Shown: positions 17,516-26,494 of the stretch, piece by piece
How positions within the stretch are numbered: position 1 is the stretch's first letter
Layout of the letters: every line of letters starts with the position of its first letter
Origin: Mariniflexile sp. AS56
GTDB taxonomy: Bacteria; Bacteroidota; Bacteroidia; Flavobacteriales; Flavobacteriaceae
Direction of reading: 5' to 3'
Length of the DNA: 64,000 bases
Assembly: GCF_030552475.1 (NCBI RefSeq)
Contig: NZ_JAUPED010000014.1
Coordinates: 1 to 64,000 of the forward strand
Made by a program: the position numbers and the translations under genes
Notes under the pieces: model-generated
The model's input: only the letters and a program-made list of their open reading frames with translations
Told to the model about the DNA's origin: nothing
Database searches by the model: none

Positions 17516-18514
17516 ATGATTAAGACCATTTTATTAAAGAATAGACCAGAAGGAAAACCAACGCTTTCAGATTTTGAATTTGTAACAGAGGAAACCGAGT
17601 TAAAAATAAATGAAGGCGACATACTTTTAGAAACGGCCTATGTATCTGTAGATCCTTATTTAAGAGGACGCATGAGCGCTGCTAAATCATACATCCCTTC
17701 TTTTGAATTAAACAAACCCATACAGTCTGGTGTTATAGCTAAAGTCATTGAATCTAAAAACAAAAACTTTAAAGAAGGTGATTTTGTTTCGGGCATGTTA
17801 AGTTGGAAAACAAAACAAGTATCTACTGGCGAGGGCCTTTTAAAAGTAGATGGCTCTAAAGCGTCTTTAAGCGCTTATTTAGGTGTTTTAGGAATGACTG
17901 GTTTAACCGCATATTTAGGACTTAACCAAATAGGTAAACCGGTTGCTGGTGAAACTTTAGTGGTTTCTGGTGCTGCTGGTGCTGTTGGAAGCATTGTGGG
18001 GCAAATTGGTAAAATACTTGGTCTTACTGTTATTGGAATTGCTGGTACAGACGAAAAAATAGAGGTGCTTAAATCTCAATTTGGTTTTGATGCAGGTATC
18101 AATTACAACACAAGTAAAGATATAAAAGCAGACATTGCTAAAGCGGCACCACAGGGAGTCGATATTTATTTTGATAATGTAGGCGGACCCATTTCCGATG
18201 CGGTACTATTTAATATCAACAGGTTTGCAAGAATCATTGTTTGTGGTGCTATTTCGGTTTATAACGATACCGAGTTGCCTACAAGTATAAGTGTGCAACC
18301 TTTCCTTGTGAAAAACAGTGCTTTAATGCAAGGATTTATTGTTTCTAATTATGCTGAAAAATTCCCGGAAGCAATGCAACATTTAGCAGATTGGTTAGCA
18401 GAAAACAAACTAACATATACAGAAACGGTTGTTGATGGTTTTGATCATATCCCTCATGCTTTTATCGATTTATTCGAAGGTAAAAACAATGGTAAAATGA
18501 TTGTTAAAATATAA
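17516..18514 (+). CDS. NADP-dependent oxidoreductase, MDR superfamily (CurA/leukotriene B4 dehydrogenase-like)
   Basis: This zinc-free medium-chain reductase has VDPYLRGRMS in the N-terminal substrate domain and the nucleotide-binding fingerprint SGAAGAVGSIVGQIGKILG. FDNVGG is also typical of the CurA/PTGR group. Structural-zinc cysteines are absent, as expected for this group. Family members reduce the carbon-carbon double bond of alpha,beta-unsaturated ketones and aldehydes with NADPH. That fits an electrophile-detoxification operon. It begins 10 bp after the nitroreductase gene, and the dehydrogenase gene follows 22 bp later. Confidence 0.92.
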   Translation: MIKTILLKNRPEGKPTLSDFEFVTEETELKINEGDILLETAYVSVDPYLRGRMSAAKSYIPSFELNKPIQSGVIAKVIESKNKNFKEGDFVSGMLSWKTKQVSTGEGLLKVDGSKASLSAYLGVLGMTGLTAYLGLNQIGKPVAGETLVVSGAAGAVGSIVGQIGKILGLTVIGIAGTDEKIEVLKSQFGFDAGINYNTSKDIKADIAKAAPQGVDIYFDNVGGPISDAVLFNINRFARIIVCGAISVYNDTELPTSISVQPFLVKNSALMQGFIVSNYAEKFPEAMQHLADWLAENKLTYTETVVDGFDHIPHAFIDLFEGKNNGKMIVKI

Positions 18515-18536
18515 ATTATTTAAAAAGAAAAAGAGA

Positions 18537-19697
18537 ATGAACAATTTTGAATTTAAAAATCCTACCAAAATTATTTTTGGTAAAGATACTATAGAGAAAA
18601 TAGCAACTGAAATCCCTGAAAACGCTAAAGTATTAGTGCTTTATGGTGGTGGAAGCATCAAAAAAAACGGTGTTTATAACCAAGTAAAAGCAGCTTTATC
18701 GCAGTTTGAAACGGTTGAATTTGGAGGCATCCCTGCAAATCCGGAATATGCGGTTTTAATGGAAGCTTTAAAAGTAATTAAAGATGAAAACATCACCTAT
18801 TTACTAGCTGTTGGTGGTGGATCTGTGATTGATGGTACCAAGTTTTTATCTTCTGCAGCTTTGTTTGAAGGTGAAACTCCTTGGGATATTTTAACTAAGA
18901 ATATACGAACTGAAAAAGGCATGCCTTTTGGAACGGTTTTAACCTTGCCTGCAACGGGATCTGAAATGAATTCTGGTGCTGTGATTACTAGAGCCGAAAC
19001 TCAAGAAAAATTAGCCATGGGTGGCCCAGGTTTGTTTCCAGAGTTTTCAGTGTTAGATCCAAAAGTAATTGCTTCTATTCCAGAACGTCAATTAGCTAAC
19101 GGAATCACGGATGCATTTACACACGTTTTAGAGCAATACATGACCTACCCTATTGGTGCGTCTTTACAAGATCGATTTGCTGAAAGTATTTTACAAACGT
19201 TAATTGAAGTAGCTCCTAAAGTATTAAAAGACCCTACAGATTATACAGCAACGGCAGATTTTATGTGGAGTTGTACCATGGCACTTAATGGTTTAATTCA
19301 AAAAGGAGTCCCAACAGATTGGGCTGTACATGCTATTGGACACGAACTTACCGCGTTATTTGGTATAGACCACGCCCGTACATTGGCGGTGATTGCTCCA
19401 AGTCATTACAAGTTCAATTTTGAAGCTAAAAAAGAAAAATTAGCACAATACGGTGAACGTGTTTGGAACATTACTGAAGGTAGTCTTGATGAAAAAGCAC
19501 ATGCTGCTATTGAAAGAACAGAAGCCTTTTTTAATGAATTAGGAATCGACACTAAGTTATCTGATTACACCAAAGATTATAACGGTACTGCTGAAAAAAT
19601 AGCACAACGTTTTACAGATCGTGGTTGGGTAGCATTAGGAGAACACCAAACATTATCTCCAGATAAAGTGGAGAAAATTGTAAAAATGGCTTACTAG
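18537..19697 (+). CDS. Iron-containing alcohol dehydrogenase, YqhD/butanol dehydrogenase-like
   Basis: The family III dehydrogenase fold is clear. The N-terminal half has the dinucleotide loop VLYGGGSIKKNGVYNQV and GGGSVIDGTKF. The C-terminal half has metal ligands in AVHAIGHELTALFGIDHART. I use ATG 18537 (MNNFEFKNPTKIIFG), where homology begins; an upstream frame start at 18501 would overlap the preceding gene and add Lys-rich residues. YqhD-type enzymes reduce short and lipid-derived aldehydes with NADPH. It is the last gene of the TetR-led operon, ahead of a strong terminator. Confidence 0.93.
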   Translation: MNNFEFKNPTKIIFGKDTIEKIATEIPENAKVLVLYGGGSIKKNGVYNQVKAALSQFETVEFGGIPANPEYAVLMEALKVIKDENITYLLAVGGGSVIDGTKFLSSAALFEGETPWDILTKNIRTEKGMPFGTVLTLPATGSEMNSGAVITRAETQEKLAMGGPGLFPEFSVLDPKVIASIPERQLANGITDAFTHVLEQYMTYPIGASLQDRFAESILQTLIEVAPKVLKDPTDYTATADFMWSCTMALNGLIQKGVPTDWAVHAIGHELTALFGIDHARTLAVIAPSHYKFNFEAKKEKLAQYGERVWNITEGSLDEKAHAAIERTEAFFNELGIDTKLSDYTKDYNGTAEKIAQRFTDRGWVALGEHQTLSPDKVEKIVKMAY

Positions 19698-19719
19698 TCC
19701 ATACACACAATATAAATTT

Positions 19720-19758
19720 AAAAAAGCCTGTAAATCCATTATTTACAGGCTTTTTTTT
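19720..19758. terminator. Bidirectional intrinsic terminator
   Basis: The stem AGCCTGTAAAT/ATTTACAGGCT (11 bp, loop CCATT) is flanked by A and T tracts that extend it to about 17 bp. It lies between the + strand dehydrogenase gene and the - strand DUF6090 gene, whose stop codon it overlaps, and serves both. Confidence 0.9.
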
Positions 19759-20497
19759 AGTTTAATTTTTGTTGAATGAGGTTTGTAATTCGGTCAATCT
19801 CAATTAACATTTGTTCAAACGACTCAACAATATCTCTTTCTGAATCATTTTTCACTTGTTGTGCCGCTTCTAACGACATGATTTTTTTAAATCGAATATG
19901 CTCATTGTTATAAAAGGTCGCTAATTTTGATTGATTATCGCGACTTTCAATCAAATCCATACTGCCATATTCTATCATAGCGCTTCTTAATAATTCGGCT
20001 TTACCTTGATCATTAAACTCAGCTGTTTTTATAGTAAGTTCTTGTAGTTGTTTCAAATCAATTAAAATATTCCTTATTTCTGAAGGTAATAATTTTATAT
20101 CGCCGGTATTTTCTAAAGTTGAAATGGTATTGGAATGAAACCGAATTAGTTTCGATTTATAATTCAATTTATTTTGATTATGAAGAATTTCAACAGCAGT
20201 TAAATTCGGTTTATTAAATGAGTCTCGGTAGTCGTTATACTTTAACACACTCGAATCCATCTTTTTTTTGATGGTATTAATGTAAATCTTGTCCTTTTCT
20301 AAATCCTGTAAAAGTTGGCTATAATAACCATTTCTCACTTTATCCGTTTTATGAATTTCATTCCAGTTATTAATTTTTAGCGCAATTAAAATACCTATAA
20401 CTACAAGAAATATTTCACCTAAAGCATAAACAAAATAATTACCAAATTTGCTTTCTGTTAGCAAACGCTGCCTAATTTTTCTGAAGATTTTTATCAT
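19757..20497 (-). CDS. DUF6090 family membrane protein
   Basis: The N terminus is diagnostic of the family: basic MIKIFRKIRQRLL, then NYFVYALGEIFLVVIGILIALKINNWNE, which forms one transmembrane helix (about residues 24-42). The remaining 200 residues are hydrophilic, helical and probably periplasmic, with coiled-coil-like heptads. The family is abundant in Flavobacteriia and has no assigned function. The gene begins 6 bp after a DUF6702-like gene and probably belongs to the same transcript as the YHYH lipoprotein gene. Confidence 0.88.
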   Translation of the reverse strand: MIKIFRKIRQRLLTESKFGNYFVYALGEIFLVVIGILIALKINNWNEIHKTDKVRNGYYSQLLQDLEKDKIYINTIKKKMDSSVLKYNDYRDSFNKPNLTAVEILHNQNKLNYKSKLIRFHSNTISTLENTGDIKLLPSEIRNILIDLKQLQELTIKTAEFNDQGKAELLRSAMIEYGSMDLIESRDNQSKLATFYNNEHIRFKKIMSLEAAQQVKNDSERDIVESFEQMLIEIDRITNLIQQKLN

Positions 20498-20503
20498 AGG
20501 GCA

Positions 20504-21136
20504 TTAAATTGATATACGCTTCGCATTATTTTTTTTAATAACAAAAGCAACACCCAAACTGGCCAATAAAATAGCAATCAAAAAGTATCCATATTCTGAA
20601 GGAAACGAAGCGGCTTGACTGTCTGTTTTTTCTACAAACTTATTAGTTTGCACTTCCAAGTTTAAGGTGTGGTTATTGGCATCATTTAAAACAAAATGCT
20701 CTTTATTAAAGCCATTTTTAAGTAATACCAAGGCGCTTTGATTTTTAAAAATATCTTTAAAAGCACTATTCTTAACTACAACAGACTGCATGTCTAGCGG
20801 GACACCCACTACTTCAAAAACCACCTTTGTTTCATGACCTAATTTCACAAAGCCTTTGCCTAGGGTGATTTTATTACCACCATTAAAGCTAATTTCAAGG
20901 TTATTTTTTATGTGTGTAATCACCATTTGTTGAAACTCCTCGGGAGTTTTATACGGTGTCTCAGCAAAATGTGTTCTTATTTCTTGCTGAAAAGCAGTTA
21001 ATGAAGCACTTATTTGTAAAACCCACGTGTTATTTTCCTTCTCCACCAACATCGTTGTTGAAACATCTGGCTGGTGTGCTTGAGCTACCATGGTAATAAG
21101 TAGCGAAATAACTAACATACTTTTTCTAAACATCAT
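20504..21136 (-). CDS. Exported membrane-anchored protein, DUF6702-like
   Basis: An N-terminal signal peptide (SMLVISLLITMVAQAHQ) and a C-terminal transmembrane helix (YGYFLIAILLASLGVAFVI) followed by KKNNAK mark a periplasmic domain anchored in the inner membrane. The mature domain begins HQPDVSTTMLVEKENNTWVL, a pattern of DUF6702-type proteins; that assignment is tentative. I set the start at ATG 21136, since starting at 21160 would overlap the upstream YHYH gene. The function is unknown. It sits between the YHYH and DUF6090 genes with very short spacing. Confidence 0.75.
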   Translation of the reverse strand: MMFRKSMLVISLLITMVAQAHQPDVSTTMLVEKENNTWVLQISASLTAFQQEIRTHFAETPYKTPEEFQQMVITHIKNNLEISFNGGNKITLGKGFVKLGHETKVVFEVVGVPLDMQSVVVKNSAFKDIFKNQSALVLLKNGFNKEHFVLNDANNHTLNLEVQTNKFVEKTDSQAASFPSEYGYFLIAILLASLGVAFVIKKNNAKRISI

Positions 21137-21143
21137 TCTAGAT

Positions 21144-22136
21144 TTAATTGGCGTAAGCACCGTATAAACAATTTATAAAGTTGTTATTTCCTGGAGCATC
21201 GGCGTGATAATGATAACCTCTAATAGCGTCATAATGTCCTCTACAGGCATCTAAATCTGTTGGTTCAGAGTCATTGGCATCTAATTGTGCGTATAAACCA
21301 TGACCATCTAAGGCATAGCCTATCATAGCCGCATGTGTATCTGCTTGTGCTATTTGGGTAGATACTCCAGTGGCAGCATGGTAGTGATACCCGGCATTAA
21401 AATTAATGTGACCACCTGCATCATCAAAAGGTGCTAAAGTGTACGCTCCTAAAATAGCATCCGTTGGTGCAGGAGCATCAAAAACAACCCCGTTAAAAGC
21501 AATACCGCGTTGTGATGGACCAGCATCTCCTCTTCCTGGAGGTCCGCCGCCAAAATTAGTGGCAGTCGCCTGCTTAACAGGAGTAACGGGTATATAGTAC
21601 GTTTGGGTTAAACCCGCAACATAGGATGGTAAGCATTCAACACAGAAGTTTTCGTATTCTACCCCAACATTTGGGTTGGCGGCATTAGCACAGTCTTCTT
21701 GTGTTTCTGTTTTATAAATAGCGCCATTAGCATCATACATATGCCAATTGGTATCGTTGTAAAATGTTGCCATATTTTTTATAAAGGCACCATCCACATC
21801 ATACACTTGGCCATTTTCTAACCAAATACCTCCTGCAGAGGCATCATCTGAAATATTAATAGGACACCAAGGCCCCATTTCATGATCTGAAGGTGTACTT
21901 GTTGCAACAATTTTATAACAATCTGTACTTGTACCATCGGAAAGTGTACATGGTACTGTTGTAATAGTTACGGCGGAAGTACTTGTTAAGAATAACGAAG
22001 CGTCTACATTCAAAATAGTAGAATCACTAACATTTTCTGTTGTTTTAGTGTCACTATCACTGCAACTTATACAACTCACGATACTTAACATAAGTATTGA
22101 AAGGACAATGGCTTCTACTTTAATTTTAAAATTCAT
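21144..22136 (-). CDS. YHYH domain-containing lipoprotein
   Basis: A signal peptide with a lipobox-like segment (LSIVSCISC) is followed by a domain ending in the name-giving motifs: NAGYHYHAATG and RGHYDAIRGYHYHADAPG. Other landmarks are SQRGIAFNGVVFD, YALDGHGLYAQ and several cysteine pairs. The His-rich YHYH motifs suggest metal binding, probably on the cell surface or in the periplasm. The family's biochemical role is not established. The two genes that follow (DUF6702-like and DUF6090) are close enough to be one operon. Confidence 0.9.
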   Translation of the reverse strand: MNFKIKVEAIVLSILMLSIVSCISCSDSDTKTTENVSDSTILNVDASLFLTSTSAVTITTVPCTLSDGTSTDCYKIVATSTPSDHEMGPWCPINISDDASAGGIWLENGQVYDVDGAFIKNMATFYNDTNWHMYDANGAIYKTETQEDCANAANPNVGVEYENFCVECLPSYVAGLTQTYYIPVTPVKQATATNFGGGPPGRGDAGPSQRGIAFNGVVFDAPAPTDAILGAYTLAPFDDAGGHINFNAGYHYHAATGVSTQIAQADTHAAMIGYALDGHGLYAQLDANDSEPTDLDACRGHYDAIRGYHYHADAPGNNNFINCLYGAYAN

Positions 22137-22259
22137 GGTATTATTTTTATGGTTTTAATTTTAGATGCAGTATCTAAAAAAAACTTGCGCTGTAATCTTG
22201 ATTTTTAAAGAAATGTACTAGCGATGTCTAGACTTCTCTGAATTTACTAGCCCAAAAAC

Positions 22260-22291
22260 AAAAAGGTTCTCTTAATTAAGAGAACCTTTTT
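22260..22291 (-). terminator. Perfect palindromic terminator after the SnoaL-like gene
   Basis: A 32-bp perfect palindrome (arm AAAAAGGTTCTCTTAA) lies 21 bp past the stop of the SnoaL-like gene and 124 bp before the YHYH gene. On the minus strand it ends in T residues, the normal layout of an intrinsic terminator. Confidence 0.85.
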
Positions 22292-22311
22292 TATATTTAC
22301 TAAAAAAAAAA

Positions 22312-23202
22312 TTACTTAGGAAAGTTGAATTTCCCATTGGTGTTTTTTCTATCAGCATCAGGAGTAATAGTCTCCATAACATCCCAATGTTCTGCTATTT
22401 TGTTATTTTCAACTCGAAATAAATCGTAGTAGGAAGTTGGTTGTCCTGCAAACGTGCCTTCACTAATTGCTAATACAAAATTACCTTGTCCTAATACTTT
22501 ATGAATTGTTTTAAACTCCATAGTAATACCCTGCTTCGCCATTGCTTCTAAGCCTTTTCCTAAGCCGGATAAACCGTCTGCAATATTTGGATTGTGTTGT
22601 AGGTAATTATCGCCATCAAAATAGCTTGCTAATTTTTCCATTTTACCCTGCACAAGAATATCACTCACAAAGTTTGAAACTAGTGTTTTGTTGGCTTCTG
22701 TTTTATCTAAATCGGTAATTTCGGTTGTGCCATCCGTTTGAGTGCGACCACTAGGATTTGCTGGTAAAACTTCAATTAAATTATCCCAATGTTCTACAAT
22801 TTGTCCGTTTTCAAAACGAAATACATCAAAACCAATTTTTGGTCCGAAAAAATCATAACTTGTTTGAGTAAATCCGTAATCTCCATCTTGAAAGGCTCTA
22901 ATAGTATTTACTTTAAAACCGCCTTCTGGAGCATGATGTAGCAATTCACCAAAGCCAGCTAAACCATCTGCCACTGCAAGGTTATGCTGTATGTAGTTAT
23001 TTGGGTTGATATAAGTTACCGCTTTTTGATCTCCAGTTTCAATACTTTTTAAAACTGCTAATGTCTTGTCCTTGTTAGATAGATTTGTTACTGTTTCCAT
23101 TTTAATTCCTGTTTTGTTGTTTATTGCTAATGTTTCTTTTTTTTCCGATTTGCAAGATCCTAATGTTACAACTAGTGATAATGCTAAAAGTGTTTGCTTC
23201 AT
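22312..23202 (-). CDS. Lipoprotein with two SnoaL-like (NTF2-fold) domains
   Basis: A lipobox (LVVTLGSC) anchors the protein. The mature part is a tandem duplication: residues about 45-150 and 165-290 each contain a YxQHNxxxADGLxGxG motif (YIQHNLAVADGLAGFGELL and YLQHNPNIADGLSGLGKGL). Each copy later has an FRFENGQIVEHWD or FRVENNKIAEHWD strand. These are SnoaL-like polyketide-cyclase/NTF2 folds, with the conserved His and Asp lining a pocket. The substrate is unknown. An AraC-type regulator gene lies 99 bp upstream on the same strand. Confidence 0.88.
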   Translation of the reverse strand: MKQTLLALSLVVTLGSCKSEKKETLAINNKTGIKMETVTNLSNKDKTLAVLKSIETGDQKAVTYINPNNYIQHNLAVADGLAGFGELLHHAPEGGFKVNTIRAFQDGDYGFTQTSYDFFGPKIGFDVFRFENGQIVEHWDNLIEVLPANPSGRTQTDGTTEITDLDKTEANKTLVSNFVSDILVQGKMEKLASYFDGDNYLQHNPNIADGLSGLGKGLEAMAKQGITMEFKTIHKVLGQGNFVLAISEGTFAGQPTSYYDLFRVENNKIAEHWDVMETITPDADRKNTNGKFNFPK

Positions 23203-23301
23203 ATATTAATGTTAATAATTATGAGGACAAAATTACAGCAGCGATGCCTTTTACTAAAGGTGAATTTGGATTTTAAAATGGTAAATATCGAACCTAAACT
23301 A

Positions 23302-24180
23302 CTATATGTAGTCTTTTTTAAAGCTATTAGGGGTTAATCCTGTATGTTTTTTAAAATATTTCACAAAATTAGTGGGTTCTTCAAAGCCTAAAGAATAGGC
23401 CAATTCGGTACTTTTTATTTCAGAATTTATAAGTAACCGTTTGGCTTCCAAAATTACAAAAGCATCAATAAATTGTTTTGCGGTGACTTTTATAATGTCT
23501 TTACAAATACTATTTAGATGTTTATAGGTGATATTTAAAGTATGGGCATAAAAATCGGCATTTCTATTTTTATTAAAATGGTCTTCTAAAAGTGCTTTAA
23601 AATTTAAAAACGTGTTCAATTTATCCGAACGTTTTAAATGAACTGTTTGATATTGCTTTAAGCGCTCTAATTTGGAAAAAAGAATGGAATGTAAGGCGTT
23701 ATAGGTGTTTTCTTGGTTGTAATCTTCATTTGTATTTGAATATTCTTCGTAGAATAATTCAAAATACGTGGGCACGTTCGATGCTTCTGGAACTTGAATT
23801 TTAGGAGAAAACAAATGGGAGTTAAACAACCGAATCATTTCATTTTCTGGAAGTGAATGAATTTGTTTTTTTAAATAATCATCTGTAAATAGCAGAATGT
23901 AGCCTTTTAGGCCCTCAGTAAACTGAAACGTATTAATTTGTCCTTTAGCGAGGTGAATTATAGTATTTTTTTTAACCTCGTGCCACACAAAATCGACTAG
24001 TTGTTGGGTTGCCCCTGCGGTATAAAAAACAATCATATTAAAAGCAACTTGATGTGCCTTTTCAGGATTATGAAGGATATCGTTTTTCCGAATAGAAAGA
24101 CTTTCAATCGTTAATATCTCGATTCCTTTATTATCAGGTTTTGTAGAATTGAACGTAATATTTGGAATGTCTTTTTGCAT
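23302..24180 (-). CDS. AraC family transcriptional regulator
   Basis: The C-terminal AraC/XylS domain (about the last 100 residues) has two helix-turn-helix units: NADFYAHTLNITYKHLNSIC and ELAYSLGFEEPTNFVKYFKK followed by HTGLTPNSFKKDYI. The N-terminal part resembles a cupin ligand-sensing domain (VAFNMIVFYTAGATQQLVDF). I chose ATG 24180 because the alternative at 24198 overlaps a perfect -7 element (24196-24203), which would place it at or before the transcription start. It may control the SnoaL-like lipoprotein gene downstream; this is inferred from position only. Confidence 0.9.
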   Translation of the reverse strand: MQKDIPNITFNSTKPDNKGIEILTIESLSIRKNDILHNPEKAHQVAFNMIVFYTAGATQQLVDFVWHEVKKNTIIHLAKGQINTFQFTEGLKGYILLFTDDYLKKQIHSLPENEMIRLFNSHLFSPKIQVPEASNVPTYFELFYEEYSNTNEDYNQENTYNALHSILFSKLERLKQYQTVHLKRSDKLNTFLNFKALLEDHFNKNRNADFYAHTLNITYKHLNSICKDIIKVTAKQFIDAFVILEAKRLLINSEIKSTELAYSLGFEEPTNFVKYFKKHTGLTPNSFKKDYI

Positions 24181-24195
24181 GTTTTTTATAACATT

Positions 24196-24203
24196 CAAAT
24201 TTA
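24196..24203 (-). promoter_or_regulatory. Bacteroidota -7 element TAAATTTG of the araC-type gene
   Basis: Minus-strand TAAATTTG fits TAnnTTTG and lies 15 bp upstream of the start codon at 24180. It covers the alternative ATG at 24198, which argues against that start. Confidence 0.5.
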
Positions 24204-24282
24204 AAGCAAAATATCTTAGGTTTCATTCTTAACTAACAAAATAGAAATTCCTTAAATTGAATTTTTTAAGAAACTATAGTTT

Positions 24283-25500
24283 TTAAACTACCATATTATT
24301 CTTTTCAACTGTAAAATCAAAACAGACACCCGTTTTATGGTCGTCTCTATTTTTAATGGTAATACTTCCTCCTAATCTTGTAATAATCGATTTAACGGTT
24401 GCTAAACCTATGCCTGTGTTATTATTACTTCCTTCATCTAAAGTTTCGAACATAACAAAAACTTTTTCCCAGTATTTTCTAGGGATACCAGGGCCATTAT
24501 CTTCATAAATAAAGCGATAGTAATCTTTCTCTTCTATTAATTTAATTTGTACTTCACAGGTTTCTTTATCATTAAACTGTCTAGAATTAAGGAGTAAATT
24601 TTGAAAAATTTGAACAAAAGAAATACTAGAATGTATAATTTCTACATCTACATTTTCCATGTACACTTTAATCACTTTTTCTACATCGCAATTTATTAAA
24701 ACATTCTCTATCAAGTATCTTACACTGAATTTTTCAAAATGAATATCTGCATTATTCACTTTAGTATATTCTAGAATATCACCTATTAAAGTATCCATGT
24801 ACTTAGACCTTGAATAAATAAGTTCAATCATGTCCTCGACCTTCGTGTCTTTAAATAAATCGGCATGATCTTGTTTAATAAAAGCGACCAACGCGTTAAT
24901 ACCTCTAATGGGAGTTTTTAAATCGTGCGTTAAACGGTATGCGAAATGACTTAATTGATCATTTAATCTCGAAATTTCATTATTGGCATGCTCTAATTTC
25001 ATATTTTTTCGCCTCAATTCCAACAAAACCATAACTTGATTCGCCAAGGCTTTTAAAGATGACTTCTGCCCTTCTGTTAAAGGTTCTCTGGGCTTGGTAT
25101 CGACAACACATAAAGTGCCTAATGAAAATCCATCAGATGTGTTTAGGGGGGCTCCAGCATAAAAAGCAACATGAGGATCTCCCGTTATTAATGGGTTATC
25201 GAAAAAACGCTCATCCTTCGTGGCATCTGATACTATAAATAAATTATCAGGTTCTAAAATGGTATGGGCACAAAACGCATAATCTCTATGGGTTTCAGTG
25301 GCACCTAGACCATGATGTGATTTAAACCATTGTCTTTCGGTATCAACTAATGAAACTAAGGCCATCGGTGTATCACAAATTTCTGATGCTATTTTTGTGA
25401 TATTATCATACTCTTCTTCTGGAAAAGTATCCAAAATATGATAACTATTTAAAGCTTCAAGTCGTTTTACCTCATTTTCAGGAAGGGGTGCTTTTTTCAT
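24283..25500 (-). CDS. GAF domain sensor histidine kinase
   Basis: A cytoplasmic kinase of 405 residues without membrane segments. The GAF domain (about 20-160) has LVDTERQWFKSHHGLGATET and FYAGAPLNTSDGFSLGTLCV. The HisKA helix has the phospho-acceptor His in FAYRLTHDLKTPIRGI. The HATPase domain shows the N box NLLLNSRQFND, G1 EDNGPGIPRKYWEKVF and G2 NTGIGLATVKSI. GAF-kinases of this type (phytochrome-like without chromophore cysteine) sense small ligands or redox state. No receiver or regulator gene is adjacent, so its partner is elsewhere. Confidence 0.92.
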   Translation of the reverse strand: MKKAPLPENEVKRLEALNSYHILDTFPEEEYDNITKIASEICDTPMALVSLVDTERQWFKSHHGLGATETHRDYAFCAHTILEPDNLFIVSDATKDERFFDNPLITGDPHVAFYAGAPLNTSDGFSLGTLCVVDTKPREPLTEGQKSSLKALANQVMVLLELRRKNMKLEHANNEISRLNDQLSHFAYRLTHDLKTPIRGINALVAFIKQDHADLFKDTKVEDMIELIYSRSKYMDTLIGDILEYTKVNNADIHFEKFSVRYLIENVLINCDVEKVIKVYMENVDVEIIHSSISFVQIFQNLLLNSRQFNDKETCEVQIKLIEEKDYYRFIYEDNGPGIPRKYWEKVFVMFETLDEGSNNNTGIGLATVKSIITRLGGSITIKNRDDHKTGVCFDFTVEKNNMVV

Positions 25501-25669
25501 TCTTTAGATTTCAGGGTTGAACTCTTTGTAGTAATTAATTTTTGCAAGAAAGTTCTTAAATTTTAGCGTGTAAAGCAATCTTTTATTTACTTTTTTTTTA
25601 AATATTTAACATTGATGAATAATAACAGGCAATAAAAAAATCAAATATGCGTTACAACGCTTCGTTTTC

Positions 25670-26494
25670 TTACAAGCCTCCATTTTCTGTTAATACATTG
25701 TTAGTCAAATCGATAAGTGAATTATTTTTTTCAGAATTATAAGCGTCTGGATGTGCTTCAGAAAAATTACCTTTAATTTCTCCCTTGTCATTATCAAAGT
25801 ATTTGCCTGTGTCGTTTTTGTAAGCCTCAGATGTCCCCAAATCATATAAAATAGTAACACCTTTTTCCGCTGGCGACCAAAATTGTCCGTAAGCTTCGTT
25901 TGCCATTTTTGTATTTAACAAAGAGCCAGGATTTACGGCAATTACGGTAATATCTTTATTTTGTTTTGCTAAATGGAAACTCCACATAGTTAAAGCAAGT
26001 TTACTTTGTGCATAAGTATTGTTTTCAGACTCTTGCTCTGCACCGCTTAAAACAGCGGGTGAAACGGGTGCTTGAGCTGCAGAACTTACATTGATGATAC
26101 GTGGTGCTTCCGATTTTTTAATAATTGAAAGTATCGCATTCGTTAGTACGTAAGGTGCTAAATAATTCACCACCATTCTAATATCTAAACCTTGGCTATT
26201 TTGACTCGTATTGCTTTTGAAAACACCTGCATTATTAATTAATACATCTATTTTAGGAATTTCATTTTTAATCTGTTCAGCCATTTTTGTAACGGCTTTT
26301 AAATCTGAAAAATCGGCAACAAACCCTTTAATATTGTTGTTTTTTGAAGCTTCTTTCAACTCAGTAATTAAACCTAAAACTTTAGTCTTACTCCTACCAT
26401 GCACATAAATGCTATGGCCATCTTTAGCCAATTTTAAAGTTGTTAATTTCCCTATGCCGTCTGTACTTCCTGTAATTAGTATCGTTTTATTCAT
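25670..26494 (-). CDS. SDR family NAD(P)-dependent oxidoreductase
   Basis: This is a classical-to-retinol-dehydrogenase-like short-chain reductase. The cofactor loop is TGSTDGIGKLT, followed by DVLINNAGVF and catalytic Ser in INVSSAAQ. The active-site pair is YAQSKLA (Tyr and Lys). The C-terminal lobe has VNPGSLLNTKM. The protein is 274 residues long. The start overlaps the end of the LLM oxidoreductase gene by 8 bp, so translation is probably coupled. It is the last gene of a redox cluster that begins with the nitroreductase gene at 29811. Confidence 0.92.
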   Translation of the reverse strand: MNKTILITGSTDGIGKLTTLKLAKDGHSIYVHGRSKTKVLGLITELKEASKNNNIKGFVADFSDLKAVTKMAEQIKNEIPKIDVLINNAGVFKSNTSQNSQGLDIRMVVNYLAPYVLTNAILSIIKKSEAPRIINVSSAAQAPVSPAVLSGAEQESENNTYAQSKLALTMWSFHLAKQNKDITVIAVNPGSLLNTKMANEAYGQFWSPAEKGVTILYDLGTSEAYKNDTGKYFDNDKGEIKGNFSEAHPDAYNSEKNNSLIDLTNNVLTENGGL

